From Bacteroides sp. (lineage in GTDB: Bacteria > Bacteroidota > Bacteroidia > Bacteroidales > Bacteroidaceae), in the NCBI GenBank assembly GCA_030151885.1, contig JASLCG010000003.1:33829-97828 (forward strand): a DNA stretch of 64,000 nt, written 5' to 3'. Every line of letters starts with the position of its first letter. Position 1 is the stretch's first letter. The notes under the pieces were generated by a model, which saw nothing but the letters and a program-made list of their open reading frames with translations, was not told the origin of the DNA and did no database searches. This document shows positions 27,165-37,500 of this stretch, one piece after another. The translations under genes were made by a program, and so were the position numbers.

Positions 27165-30093
27165 AATAAAACTGCATAACTTGGCTTCGATTGAAGGAAC
27201 GGCTGAAATAGATTTTGAAAAAGAACCTTTAAAATCTGCTGGTATATTTGCTATCTCAGGGCCAACAGGGTCTGGAAAATCAACTATATTAGATGCATTA
27301 TGTTTGGGTTTATATGATAAAACCCCTCGATTCCAGTCTACTACAGAAACTGCTAAAATTCCCGATACAAATAATGAATCTATAAGTCAAAACGATGTAA
27401 GAAATATATTGAGAAGAGGAGCTAGTGAAGGGTATTCTGAAGTGGAATTTATAGCAGTAGATGGCTATAGATATCGTTCAACATGGTTTGTCCGTAGAGC
27501 TAGAAACAGTGCTACTGGACGACTCCAAAATCAATCTATTGAGGTATATAATGTAGATAAGGATGAGCATTTACAAGGAGGTAAAACAGAAATGTTGGCT
27601 CAGCTCCAACGGTTAGTAGGGTTATCTTACGACCAATTTACGCGGACAGTATTATTGGCTCAAAATGATTTTGCTACATTTTTAAAATCAAAAGAGAATG
27701 CTAAAGCAGAGTTATTAGAAAAGCTTACTGGTACAGGAGTTTACTCGCAAATATCAAAACTTATTTATGAGCATTACCAAGCAGAAAAAAGAAAACTAGA
27801 AGGATTAGAAAATCAATTAAGCTTTATTAATCTACTCTCTCCAGAAGATTTAGAAAAAGCTATAAAAGAGCATGATGAGTTGAAAGTAACCTCTAGTAAT
27901 CAGCTGAAAGAGGTGGAGAAACTTAAAAAAATAGATGAACTATTTACCCAGTTTGATGCCGTTCAAAAAGAGATATCGAGCGTAGGTAAAACTCAGAAAG
28001 AGCTAATTGCTACTAAAGAAACTCAAGAAAAAAATATTGAAGAGAAGAAAAAGAACATTCATAGTTTTGAGAAGAAGTGTATTGAAGTACAAGAAGAAAT
28101 AGAGCAAGCTATCTCTTTAGATGGCCAGCTAGAGCATCTCTTAAAACAAGTGAAAGATGCTAAAAACAAAGTCGATTTATCTTCAAAGAAAACAACAGAA
28201 TGTTATACTTCAATTAGGAGTAAGGAGAAAGCTCAGAAGGATTTACTGCTTAAACTAGATACAATCTATACAAAAATAGCATTACCTAGTAATGTTGAAA
28301 AGACATTAGAGGGTGTAACCACTTATTTAGAAGAGCAAGTTAGTAGTTATAAAAAAGAGATATCTAGTGTACAAAATCAGTTAAAGTTAATAGATCATAA
28401 TAAACTGGTTGAGGATCAGAAAGAGTTAAATAGCTTACGCGCTAAGCATGCACTGTTAGTAAAGGCTTATAGTGATTTTGAGCATTATCAAAAAGATTTA
28501 AAACTTATAAAGCACGATTTAGAAGAACTTAAAGCTAAAATAAAAGCTGCAAAAGAGACTATTACTAAGAAAAAAGAGGAGTTGAGTTTTGAAGAGAAAC
28601 ACCTCTTAAGAATAGAAGAACTTTATAAGAAGGCTCAAATACAAGTAAGTTCTAATGTAACAGCTCTTAGAAATCGTTTGAAAGAAGGAGAAGAGTGTCC
28701 TGTGTGTGGAAGTACAGAGCACCATGTTCAATATTTAAAGACTCAGTCTCAGTTTGATGTGTTGGAAACAGAATTTAATGAAAAAAGAAAACTAGTTTCT
28801 GATATTAAAGCAGACATAAATGCTCTTATTAAAGGCACTACAAATGATGAAGCAGCATTAGCAAAACGTGAAAAAGAAGAGTTGGTAACTCAAAACTTCA
28901 TTGGCGAGCTCCTTAAAAAGAATTCTCAAGAAGAACTTCAAGCAGAGTTTATCAATAATCAGTCTAACTATTTAAATGAAAAAGAAAAAGAGCTGTTAAA
29001 GCAGCAGAACAACTTGCAAATACTAAACACGAAGAACTCCAAACTGGTTAATGCTAAGGATAACTTATTAGTTTATTTGAAAGATATTGAAAATGTAAAT
29101 AGACTTTATCATGATGAAGAGGTTGCTTTAGGCTATCTGCGTAAAACTTACGAAGAGCAACTTATCAGTAATAAACAGTTGGAAACTGAGTATAATGATG
29201 TAAATAGTAAGTATGAAAATATACAAACGTCTAGGAAAAAGTTATTGAAAGGTAAAACTGTAGAAGACTCAAAACAAGCAATAGATACGCATCGAAAAAA
29301 ACTAAATAATGAGTTAGAATTGTTGATTGCAACAAGCCTTAAAGTAATTAATAGTATTGCCTCAAATGAAGGACAACTAGAGCAGTTAAACAAAACGTAT
29401 GCTTTACTAAAAAGTAAACTTCAAGGAAATGAGAAAGAAGATGTTAAAAGCTCGTTGAAAAGTTTAAATGAGAAAATAACAGAGATACAGAGTAATTTAT
29501 CAAATATAGAGCTGAAATTAAAGCAACAGCAGGAAAACGAAAAACAGAGTAAAGAGTTAATAAAATCTATCAAGAAACAAGAAAAAGTTTACGAACAGTG
29601 GGCTAAGTTATCTAGCCATTTTGGTAGTGCTTCGGGTGATAAGTTTAAGGTGATTGCTCAGAGCTATACGTTGCAAATACTGTTGCTACATGCCAATAAG
29701 CATCTATCTTACCTAGCACGAAGGTATAGACTAGAACAGGTAAATGGTACATTGAGCTTACAAGTTATTGATAGAGATATGTGCGATGAAATTAGGACTG
29801 TGTATTCTTTATCTGGTGGAGAGTCTTTCTTGATTTCTTTGGCTTTGGCGTTAGGTTTATCCTCTTTATCTAGTAATAATTTGAAAGTAGAATCATTGTT
29901 CATAGACGAAGGTTTTGGCTCTTTAGATTCAGAAAGTTTAAGAACTGCTATGGATGCTCTTGAGCAGCTACAAATACAAGGTCGTAAAATAGGAGTCATA
30001 TCGCATGTTCAAGAAATGAGTGAGAGAATTCCTGTTCAGATACATTTAAGTAAGCAAAGCAGTGGTAAAAGTTTAGTTACTATTTTGGAATAA
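27151..30093 (+). CDS. sbcC: Exonuclease subunit SbcC (Rad50-like ATPase)
   Basis: A 980-residue SMC-like ATPase of the SbcCD complex. Walker A is GPTGSGKST (about 38-46). Two long coiled coils (about 190-500 and 545-830) flank the zinc hook CPVC (about 515-519, EECPVCGSTEHH). The ABC signature is YSLSGGESFLISLALALG (about 885) and Walker B is SLFIDEGFGSLDSESL (about 914). Length and order match the family. It is translationally coupled to sbcD by a 14-base overlap and is followed by a terminator. Confidence 0.96.
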   Translation: MKITKIKLHNLASIEGTAEIDFEKEPLKSAGIFAISGPTGSGKSTILDALCLGLYDKTPRFQSTTETAKIPDTNNESISQNDVRNILRRGASEGYSEVEFIAVDGYRYRSTWFVRRARNSATGRLQNQSIEVYNVDKDEHLQGGKTEMLAQLQRLVGLSYDQFTRTVLLAQNDFATFLKSKENAKAELLEKLTGTGVYSQISKLIYEHYQAEKRKLEGLENQLSFINLLSPEDLEKAIKEHDELKVTSSNQLKEVEKLKKIDELFTQFDAVQKEISSVGKTQKELIATKETQEKNIEEKKKNIHSFEKKCIEVQEEIEQAISLDGQLEHLLKQVKDAKNKVDLSSKKTTECYTSIRSKEKAQKDLLLKLDTIYTKIALPSNVEKTLEGVTTYLEEQVSSYKKEISSVQNQLKLIDHNKLVEDQKELNSLRAKHALLVKAYSDFEHYQKDLKLIKHDLEELKAKIKAAKETITKKKEELSFEEKHLLRIEELYKKAQIQVSSNVTALRNRLKEGEECPVCGSTEHHVQYLKTQSQFDVLETEFNEKRKLVSDIKADINALIKGTTNDEAALAKREKEELVTQNFIGELLKKNSQEELQAEFINNQSNYLNEKEKELLKQQNNLQILNTKNSKLVNAKDNLLVYLKDIENVNRLYHDEEVALGYLRKTYEEQLISNKQLETEYNDVNSKYENIQTSRKKLLKGKTVEDSKQAIDTHRKKLNNELELLIATSLKVINSIASNEGQLEQLNKTYALLKSKLQGNEKEDVKSSLKSLNEKITEIQSNLSNIELKLKQQQENEKQSKELIKSIKKQEKVYEQWAKLSSHFGSASGDKFKVIAQSYTLQILLLHANKHLSYLARRYRLEQVNGTLSLQVIDRDMCDEIRTVYSLSGGESFLISLALALGLSSLSSNNLKVESLFIDEGFGSLDSESLRTAMDALEQLQIQGRKIGVISHVQEMSERIPVQIHLSKQSSGKSLVTILE

Positions 30094-30129
30094 ATACTTC
30101 TGCTTTAAACCAAGCTACTGTTAAGTTAT

Positions 30130-30165
30130 AACGGCATCTTTTTTATATCTAAAAGAGATGCCGTT
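30130..30165 (+). terminator. Terminator after sbcC
   Basis: AACGGCATCT (30130-30139) pairs with AGATGCCGTT (30156-30165). The loop is T-rich and a short T-rich tail follows. Confidence 0.75.
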
Positions 30166-30256
30166 TAATTTTGTCTATACTTTCGTACCTTCTTCGGATA
30201 ATTTGTAAATCTTGAGATAGTATCTAGATTGAATCTTATCGTAGAGTAGGGCTTCT

Positions 30257-30338
30257 TAAGTCGCCGACTAACCTCTGTCTTGTTGCCGACATACTTGAGG
30301 TGTGTTGCCGACTAAAGAGAGGTATGTCGGCAACATAC
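30257..30338 (+). repeat. Dispersed GTCGGC repeat cluster, locus B
   Basis: Four copies of the unit seen at 11.93-12.05 kb: GTCGCCGAC (30260-30268), TGTTGCCGACATAC (30281-30294), TGTTGCCGAC (30303-30312) and, inverted, GTATGTCGGCAACATAC (30322-30338). The last two make a hairpin (GTTGCCGAC at 30304-30312 with GTCGGCAAC at 30326-30334). As in locus A, it begins with TAAGTCGCCGAC and lies between the facing terminators of two convergent genes. The rest of the 458-base gap holds no ORF that I can support. Confidence 0.8.
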
Positions 30339-30491
30339 ATTAATGAAGTTGAAAACATTGTTATAAGCCTTGTATCTAGGATAAAAGGTCTAACTAATCC
30401 TATTACTCATTGATATTATTATGCAGTTGTTTTTTGAATATGCTTTTGGTTTAGTTTTGAATTTATATTTAATTATGGAATATAAGAACTA

Positions 30492-30529
30492 AAAAAAGGG
30501 TCTGCAATATTTATTGCAGACCCTTTTTT
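30492..30529 (-). terminator. Terminator of the metallophosphoesterase operon
   Basis: A 17-bp stem (30492-30508 with 30513-30529; core GGGTCTGCAAT), 4-base loop, with A-runs giving a U-tract on the minus strand. The stem is symmetrical and could act in both directions. Confidence 0.9.
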
Positions 30530-30551
30530 AAATCTATTTAGATTTATACTA

Positions 30552-31727
30552 TTACTTTTTATGCTTAAGTGTAATGATTGTAATCTCTGGCCAAGCACCA
30601 AAACGGAAAGGTATTCCAACCTCTCCTGCACCTATATTTACATAAAGACACCTATTATCTTTGAAATAGGCTCCTCCCCACTCTTTATACTTCCATACAG
30701 CTGGAGAAAAACCAAATAACTCTAGTTGCATAGCATGCGTATGTCCTGCTAACATTAAATCAATATTGGTATTTGGTAATACTTCTCTTCTCCAATGGGT
30801 AGGGTTGTGACTAAGCAATACTTGAAAGCTATTTTCGGTTCCTTGCATGGCTTTAGGCAAGTCTGCATATTGAGAAAAAGGAGGCTCTCCATCATTTTCA
30901 ACACCAATTAATGCAATGCTATCATTCCCTCTATGTATAAATGTATGTTCATTATTTAGTAAAATCCACCCCATATTAGCTTGTCTTCTAAGCAAATCAT
31001 CAAAGTTTTCTTGTGCTTCTTTGGTTGAATTCCAATATCTATAATATGTTCCATAATCGTGGTTACCTAATATTGAGTATACTCCGTCGGGTGCAGAAAG
31101 CTTTGACAGTGTATCTTCAAAACCATTTAATTCAAGAGTCCTGTGGTTTACTAGGTCTCCAGTAAATACTATCATATCAGCTTCCAGGTTGTTTGTAATA
31201 GCTATTAAAGAGTCTAAGGAAGATTTATTTCCCATCCAACCACCAATATGTATATCTGATAATTGAGCTATTTTGTAGCCATCAAAAGCTTCTGGTAAAC
31301 TTGCCGATTCGTAGGTGAATTCGTTTATTTTAAACTTATTTCTGCCTGCAGCCATTCCATAAACGATAACAAACTCACTAAAGAGAGCTAGGATTAACGT
31401 AATGTAGAAAACAGGTTTTGCAACATTTCTTTTAAAGAGCTTAAAGGGTAGGGTTATTAATCCTAAAACAGCATAAATTAGGCGTGGCATTATTAGCATG
31501 AAATAGAGCATTACTACCCAGCCTAAATGAGTTTCATAAACATTTATTAGTTTTTTATCTACTAAGAATGTTAGAATAAGTAATCCTAAAACAATTAATA
31601 AAGGTGGAAACCAAAAATATTTCTTTATAAAGCTCCCTCTTTTCCAAATTTTTAAATTAAAAAAAAGAAAAGTAGAAGGTATTAAAGCGAAAAATGAGAA
31701 TAAAAAAAATATTGTTATTAAAAGCAT
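30552..31727 (-). CDS. Membrane metallophosphoesterase (YkuE/YaeI-like)
   Basis: A 391-residue protein with four predicted membrane spans in the first 130 residues, then a calcineurin-like phosphoesterase domain. Motifs in order: IAQLSDIHIGGW, VFTGDLVNHR, SILGNHDYG, VLLSHNPTHW and LAGHTHAMQ, giving a full two-metal site. Related membrane-linked enzymes act on phospholipids or lipid A precursors, but the substrate here is not known. It is the last gene of a minus-strand operon (GT2, pyrC, MetH-activation-like, this gene), 32 bases after its predecessor. Confidence 0.88.
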   Translation of the reverse strand: MLLITIFFLFSFFALIPSTFLFFNLKIWKRGSFIKKYFWFPPLLIVLGLLILTFLVDKKLINVYETHLGWVVMLYFMLIMPRLIYAVLGLITLPFKLFKRNVAKPVFYITLILALFSEFVIVYGMAAGRNKFKINEFTYESASLPEAFDGYKIAQLSDIHIGGWMGNKSSLDSLIAITNNLEADMIVFTGDLVNHRTLELNGFEDTLSKLSAPDGVYSILGNHDYGTYYRYWNSTKEAQENFDDLLRRQANMGWILLNNEHTFIHRGNDSIALIGVENDGEPPFSQYADLPKAMQGTENSFQVLLSHNPTHWRREVLPNTNIDLMLAGHTHAMQLELFGFSPAVWKYKEWGGAYFKDNRCLYVNIGAGEVGIPFRFGAWPEITIITLKHKK

Positions 31728-31759
31728 ATTTGTTGATATCGTTAATTAAGGGGTGTTTA

Positions 31760-32341
31760 TTACGAAAGTAGTACTAGTTTTGCAAAACTAGGTTTTACAC
31801 TATTATTTTCGGTCTCAATCTCTAAACTTGCATAGTTAAATATTCTGCTAAGAGAGTTTACTTTCTCTTTTGATAGAGTATTTAAAGTAATTGATTCAAT
31901 ACTGTCGTTCACTAAATCTTTCGTAGTTAAATTAATTGCAGCATTAATAAGTTCTTGTGTTAATGTTTGTACAAGTTTTCTTTTATCTTGGTCATTCTCA
32001 TATAGTAAATCAATCTCTGCACTTGCTGTTGCTATAAGTGCATCAGAAATGTCTGGATATATCTCTCTTAATAAGGGTTGTTCAACTTGTACCTCTACAA
32101 TTATTTTATAATCTCTATCTAATATAGGCAGTTCTCTATAGGCTTCTTTTAGCAGTTGCATAGCTTTAGACGCATCTGCTCTATCCTCCTCTTTAAAGTC
32201 AGTAAGCCAATTTGCACGCATAACATCACATCCTTGCACATTGGCTATTGATGCAAAACTAGGGTCAAATCCCCAACTTTCAAAAAAGTTTTCCCAGTTA
32301 ACTTCTCCTAGTAATTCAATTATTTTATATGTCTGTATCAT
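31760..32341 (-). CDS. Degenerate stand-alone MetH activation-domain-like protein
   Basis: A 193-residue protein I could match only by eye. The start EVNWENFFESWGFDPSFASI, the following NVQGCDVMRANWL, the Ala-rich helix ASKAMQLLKEAYREL, then ISDALIATASAEIDLLYEND followed by KLVQTLTQELINAA, and the end ITLNTL...EIETENNSVKPSFAKLVLL recall, in the same order, the AdoMet-binding activation domain of B12-dependent methionine synthase (pfam02965). That domain also exists as stand-alone proteins in Bacteroidales. The central LRQQ-like segment and the AdoMet-binding RPxxGYPxxPDH block are missing, so catalysis as in MetH is unlikely. It overlaps pyrC by 4 bases. If the match is wrong, this is an unknown conserved protein. 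Confidence 0.5.
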   Translation of the reverse strand: MIQTYKIIELLGEVNWENFFESWGFDPSFASIANVQGCDVMRANWLTDFKEEDRADASKAMQLLKEAYRELPILDRDYKIIVEVQVEQPLLREIYPDISDALIATASAEIDLLYENDQDKRKLVQTLTQELINAAINLTTKDLVNDSIESITLNTLSKEKVNSLSRIFNYASLEIETENNSVKPSFAKLVLLS

Positions 32342-33690
32342 CTAAATTTTAATTGTGAACCAAGTTTTGATTCATTAATAATTCCTTTGTTATACAACAG
32401 GTTCCCATTTACAAAAGTTTTATCAACTTTCCAGTTGAAAGTATAACCTTCTAAAGGACTCCAGCCACAAATACTCTGTAGTTTATCCTTCTCTAGGGTC
32501 CATATGTCGTTTGGCTTTAATAGTACAAGGTCTGCATAGTAACCTTCTTTAATATATCCTCGTTTGTTAATTTGATATATTGTAGCTGGTGCATGGCACA
32601 TTTTATCTACAACTTTTTCTATTGTAAGTATGCCATCGTGGACCAGATTTAGCATACTAAGCAATGAAAATTGTATGATAGGTATTCCTGATGCTGCTTT
32701 TAGAGCACCGCCTTCTTTATCGGAAAGTAAATGTGGCGCATGATCTGTAGCTATGACATCTATAATGTTACTATTAATAGCATCTCTTAACGCTTCTCTA
32801 TCTGCTAATGTTTTAATAGAGGGGTTGCATTTAATCTTTGTTCCTAAAGATTCATAATCTTTATCGTGAAAAACTAAGTGACTGATACATGCTTCTGCTG
32901 TGATTTTTTTCTTTTCAAGAGATATTGAATTGTCAAATAACTCTAACTCTTTAGCTGTAGAAAGATGTAATATATGTAGTTGCGTTCCACACTCTTTTGC
33001 TAACTCTACTGCAAGTTTGGATGATTGGTAGCAAGCTTCAGCACTTCTTATTAGGGAGTGGTACTTTAAATCTAGGTCATCAGAGCCATTATTTGCAGCT
33101 TTATATTTAAGAGTGTTTTGCCTTATTAAGTCTTGATTCTCACAGTGAGTAGCTACTAGAATGTCCGAATTTCCAAATATGTTTTTTAAACTCTCTATTC
33201 TATCTACAAGCATATTGCCTGTACTAGCTCCCATAAATACTTTAATGCCACAAACCTCTTTTCTATTTAGTAGTGGTAATACATCTACGTTGTTGTTACT
33301 GGCTCCGAAATAGCAGGAGTAGTTAACTAAAGAATTTTTAGAGTAGTGCTCTATTTTATCATTCCAAGCCTCTAATGTAGTTGTATGTGGCATTGTATTT
33401 GGCATATCCATAATCGAGGTAATGCCACCAGCAACTGCTGCTCTACTTTCGCTATTAATAGTTGCCTTATGGGTTAGTCCTGGATCTCTAAAGTGTACAT
33501 GATCATCAATAACACCAGGAATTAAAAAAAGGCCCTCGGCATCAATAACTTCATTAAAAATAGACTCATTTTCTGGTAATGTATCTCCATGAATGATTTT
33601 CTCTATAATGTCATTATTAATGATCAAAGAACCTTTAAACTGCTTCCCTTCATTAATTATGGTAGCATTTTTTATCAGTGTAGTCTTCAT
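32338..33690 (-). CDS. pyrC: Dihydroorotase (class I)
   Basis: A 450-residue amidohydrolase that closes carbamoyl-aspartate to dihydroorotate in pyrimidine synthesis. The metal motif is IDDHVHFRDPGLTHK (about 61-75), the bridging region GIKVFMGASTGNML (about 148), the later metal ligands ATHCENQ and HLSTAKE, and the catalytic Asp in DVIATDHAPHLL (about 312). The length and DPG motif fit class I. It overlaps both neighbours by 4 bases (ATGA-type coupling). Allantoinase or hydantoinase relatives are less likely. Confidence 0.93.
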   Translation of the reverse strand: MKTTLIKNATIINEGKQFKGSLIINNDIIEKIIHGDTLPENESIFNEVIDAEGLFLIPGVIDDHVHFRDPGLTHKATINSESRAAVAGGITSIMDMPNTMPHTTTLEAWNDKIEHYSKNSLVNYSCYFGASNNNVDVLPLLNRKEVCGIKVFMGASTGNMLVDRIESLKNIFGNSDILVATHCENQDLIRQNTLKYKAANNGSDDLDLKYHSLIRSAEACYQSSKLAVELAKECGTQLHILHLSTAKELELFDNSISLEKKKITAEACISHLVFHDKDYESLGTKIKCNPSIKTLADREALRDAINSNIIDVIATDHAPHLLSDKEGGALKAASGIPIIQFSLLSMLNLVHDGILTIEKVVDKMCHAPATIYQINKRGYIKEGYYADLVLLKPNDIWTLEKDKLQSICGWSPLEGYTFNWKVDKTFVNGNLLYNKGIINESKLGSQLKFR

Positions 33691-34430
33691 TTTCTGGGTG
33701 GGTATTTTTTGAATAAACTATCTAACTTTAATTTTATAACACCAAAAACAGCTTCTCCAAAAATACTACTATTCATTTTAGACGTACCAAGCCTTCTGTT
33801 GATAAAGATTACTGGGACCTCTTTTAGTTTAAAACCATACTTGTAGGCTGTAAACTTCATTTCAATTTGAAATGCATACCCCTTAAACCTTACTTTATCT
33901 AGACTAATAGTCTCTAATACTTCTCTTCTGTAGCAGACAAAGCCCGCAGTTGTATCATGTATAGGGATTCTAGTTATTAAGCGTACATACTTTGATGCAA
34001 AATAAGACATCAGTACTCTTCCCATTGGCCAGTTTACAACGTTGACTCCACTAACATATCGAGAGCCGATAGATACATCTGCTCCTTGATTTTTACAAGC
34101 ATCATATAATCTTGGAATATCTTTAGGGTCATGACTAAAGTCTGCATCCATTTCGAAAATGAATTCGTATTCTTTATTTAATGCCCATTTAAATCCTGCT
34201 ATATATGCTGTACCAAGTCCTAGTTTACCTTCTCTTTCTATAATGAATAGTTGATTCGGAAATTCCTTCTGAAGCTCTTTTACGATGTTTGCAGTACCAT
34301 CAGGCGAGTTATCATCAATAACAAGAATATGGTAAGGATGATCTAAATCATACAGTGCCCGTATAATGTTTTCGATGTTTTCTTTTTCGTTGTATGTTGG
34401 TATAATAATGATACTGTCAGATTGGCTCAT
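33687..34430 (-). CDS. Polyprenol-phosphate mannosyltransferase-like GT2
   Basis: A 247-residue family-2 glycosyltransferase of the Dpm1 type, which moves mannose (or another hexose) from a nucleotide sugar to a polyprenyl phosphate on the cytoplasmic membrane face. Motifs: IIIPTYNEKENIENII (about 7-22), VIDDNSPDGTANIV, EMDADFSHDPKDIPRL (metal-binding DAD) and GSRYVSG. No C-terminal membrane helices are present, as in the short soluble Dpm1 class. It is the first gene of the four-gene operon and has a TACATTTG -7 box on the minus strand 25 bases upstream. Donor and acceptor are inferred from the family. Confidence 0.88.
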   Translation of the reverse strand: MSQSDSIIIIPTYNEKENIENIIRALYDLDHPYHILVIDDNSPDGTANIVKELQKEFPNQLFIIEREGKLGLGTAYIAGFKWALNKEYEFIFEMDADFSHDPKDIPRLYDACKNQGADVSIGSRYVSGVNVVNWPMGRVLMSYFASKYVRLITRIPIHDTTAGFVCYRREVLETISLDKVRFKGYAFQIEMKFTAYKYGFKLKEVPVIFINRRLGTSKMNSSIFGEAVFGVIKLKLDSLFKKYPPRK

Positions 34431-34455
34431 AATATTTAATATAATCTTGTTTTTA

Positions 34456-34463
34456 CAAATGTA
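34456..34463 (-). promoter_or_regulatory. -7 box (TACATTTG, minus strand) for the GT2-pyrC operon
   Basis: Complement of CAAATGTA, 25 bases before the ATG at 34430. No -33 box is clear. Confidence 0.55.
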
Positions 34464-34516
34464 ATTCTTTTAATATTCTTAATGAAAGCACTTGAATAAA
34501 ACTGCTTAATATTTTG

Positions 34517-34524
34517 TACTTTTG
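34517..34524 (+). promoter_or_regulatory. -7 box (TACTTTTG) for mfd
   Basis: Matches TAnnTTTG, 20 bases before the mfd ATG. A TTG at 34492-34494 stands 22 bases upstream, near -33 spacing. Confidence 0.6.
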
Positions 34525-34544
34525 CAACTTATAAGCTATTGAAT

Positions 34545-37500
34545 ATGACATTATCAGAAATCCAACTACAATATAGTAACAGTACTAACTTAAAATCGTT
34601 GAATCAATGTGTCTCTAAAGATACAATTAAAACTATTTTTTGTTCAGGACTTGTAGCATCTGCTGCTCCTTTTTATTTTTCATCTTTATTTAGCTCTTGG
34701 AAACAATCCGTCTTATTTATTTTAAACGACAATGAAGAGGCTGGATATTTCTATCATGATTTATGCCAAGTCTTAGGAGATACAAAGGTGTTGTTTTTTC
34801 CATCTTCGTATAGAAGAGCTATTAAATATGGACAAAAAGACGCTGCTAATGAGATATTAAGGACCGAAGTTTTAAGTCGTCTTAATAAAGATAGTGAGCC
34901 TGTTTTTGTAGTCTCTTATCCAGATGCTGTGGCAGAAAAAGTAGTCTCAGAGGCTGATTTAGTTGGTAAAACTATTAAATTAACTAAAGGTCAACGTGTA
35001 GAGCTTAGTCAAGTTACTAATCGTTTGCATGAATTGGGCTTTCAATATACAGACTATGTTTATGAGCCAGGGCAGTATGCTATTCGTGGTAGTTTAATTG
35101 ATGTTTTCTCTTTTTCATCAGAATATCCTTTTCGTATTGATTTTTTTGGTGATGAAATAGACTCTATCAGAACTTTTGAAGTTGAAAATCAGCTATCTAA
35201 AGACTTGTATGATAAGGTCTCTATTATTCCTAATTTAAATGGGCAGTCGGGAACAAATGTTTCTATAGTTCACTTTTTTCCTAAAGAGAGTATTATTGCA
35301 GCAAAAGATTTCTTTTGGGTAAAAGAGCGAATTGACCATCTTGCAGAAGAGACTCTTGTTAGTCAGGCTGTAGTGGCCAGAGCCGAAGAGAATCAGGAGT
35401 GTATTATACCTCCTTCTTTATTAAAAAATGGAGAATGGGAAAGAGAGATAGCTCCTTATAAATTGTTGGAGTTTGGAGCCTCTTTTTCGGGTGATAAAGA
35501 AGATGTTACAATAGCTTTTGATACTAAGCCGCAGGCTATTTTTCATAAAAATTTTGATTTAGTATCGCAGTCTTTAAAAGAGTATTTAGAAAAAGGATAT
35601 AAAATTTATATCTGTAGTGATAGTAGAAAACAAACAGAGCGTATTAAAGCTATTTTTAAAGATAGAGAGGAGAAAATACCTTTTACTCCTGTTGAGAAGA
35701 CATTACATGCTGGCTTTATAGACAATCAGCAGAAAGTCTGTTTCTATACAGATCATCAGATTTTTGATAGGTATCATAAGTATAATTTAAAGAGTGATAG
35801 AGCTAGATCTGGTAAAGTTTCTCTATCTCTGAAAGAGATTAATCAATTTCAACCTGGAGATTTTATAGTGCATATAGACCATGGTGTTGGAAAGTTTGCA
35901 GGACTTATGCGTATCCCTAATGGAGATACTACGCAAGAGGTAATTAAATTGGTTTATAAGAATGACGATGTAGTTTTTGTATCTATACATGCTTTGCACA
36001 AAATTTCTAAGTATAGGGGGAAAGATGGACAGCCACCGCAACTGAATAAACTTGGGACTGGTGCTTGGCAAAAGATTAAAGATAAGACAAAGGATAAAAT
36101 AAAAGATATAGCTAGAGACCTTATAAAGTTATATGCTAAGCGTAGAGAGGAAAAGGGTTTTGCATACAGTCCTGATAGTTTTTTACAAAGAGAGTTAGAG
36201 GCTTCTTTTATTTACGAAGACACTCCCGATCAAAGTAAAGCAACCCAAGAGGTTAAAGAGGATATGGAAAGCTCTAAACCTATGGATCGTCTTGTATGTG
36301 GTGATGTGGGATTTGGCAAAACAGAGGTAGCTATTCGTGCTGCATTTAAAGCTGTGGCAGATAATAAACAGGTAGCAGTACTTGTACCAACTACAGTTTT
36401 AGCGTATCAGCATTTTCAAACATTTAAAGAGCGATTAAAAAATCTACCTTGTCAAGTAGAGTATTTAAGTAGAGCACGATCGGCTAATCATACCAAGCAG
36501 GTGCTTGCTGGTCTTGCTGCTGGAGAGGTTAATATAGTTATTGGTACGCATCGTATTTTAGGCAAAGATGTACGTTTTAAAGATTTAGGCTTACTGATTA
36601 TTGATGAAGAGCAAAAGTTTGGAGTCTCTGTTAAAGAGAAATTACGACAACTAAAGGTTAATGTGGATACGCTAACGCTAACCGCAACCCCTATACCTAG
36701 AACTTTACAGTTCTCTTTAATGGGGGCAAGAGATTTAAGTATAATTTCTACTCCACCACCTAATAGGTATCCTATACAGACGGAGGTGCATACTTTTAAT
36801 GAAGAGATTATAACAGATGCCATTAACTTTGAGATGAGTAGAAATGGACAGGTGTTTTTTGTGAATAATCGTATAGCTAATCTGGTAGAGTTGAAAGCGA
36901 TGATTCAGAAGAATATTCCAGATTGTCGTGTCTGTATTGGGCATGGTCAATTGGAACCTAAAAAACTGGAAGAAATAATTTTAGACTTTGTAAACTACGA
37001 TTATGATGTATTGCTGGCTACTACAATTATAGAGAGTGGAATTGATATACCGAATGCTAATACGATTATTATCAATCAGGCTCATAATTTTGGATTAAGT
37101 GATCTACATCAGATGCGTGGTAGAGTAGGGCGTAGCAATAAAAAAGCATTCTGTTATTTGTTGGCTCCTCCATTATCTTCTTTAACAGATGAGGCTAGAA
37201 GGCGACTGCAAGCTATTGAAAATTTTAGTGACTTGGGTAGTGGAATACATATTGCTATGCAAGATTTAGATATTCGTGGAGCTGGTAATATGCTAGGCGC
37301 AGAACAAAGCGGATTTATAGCAGATTTAGGGTACGAAACATACCAAAAGATTTTAACCGAGGCTGTACAAGAGTTGAAGAATGATGAGTTCTCTGATATT
37401 TATGAAGAGGAAATAAACGAAGATGGAGAGGTAAAGGGCGATCAATATGTTTTAGAATCTCAACTAGAAAGCGACTTGGAATTATTACTGCCCGATAGAT

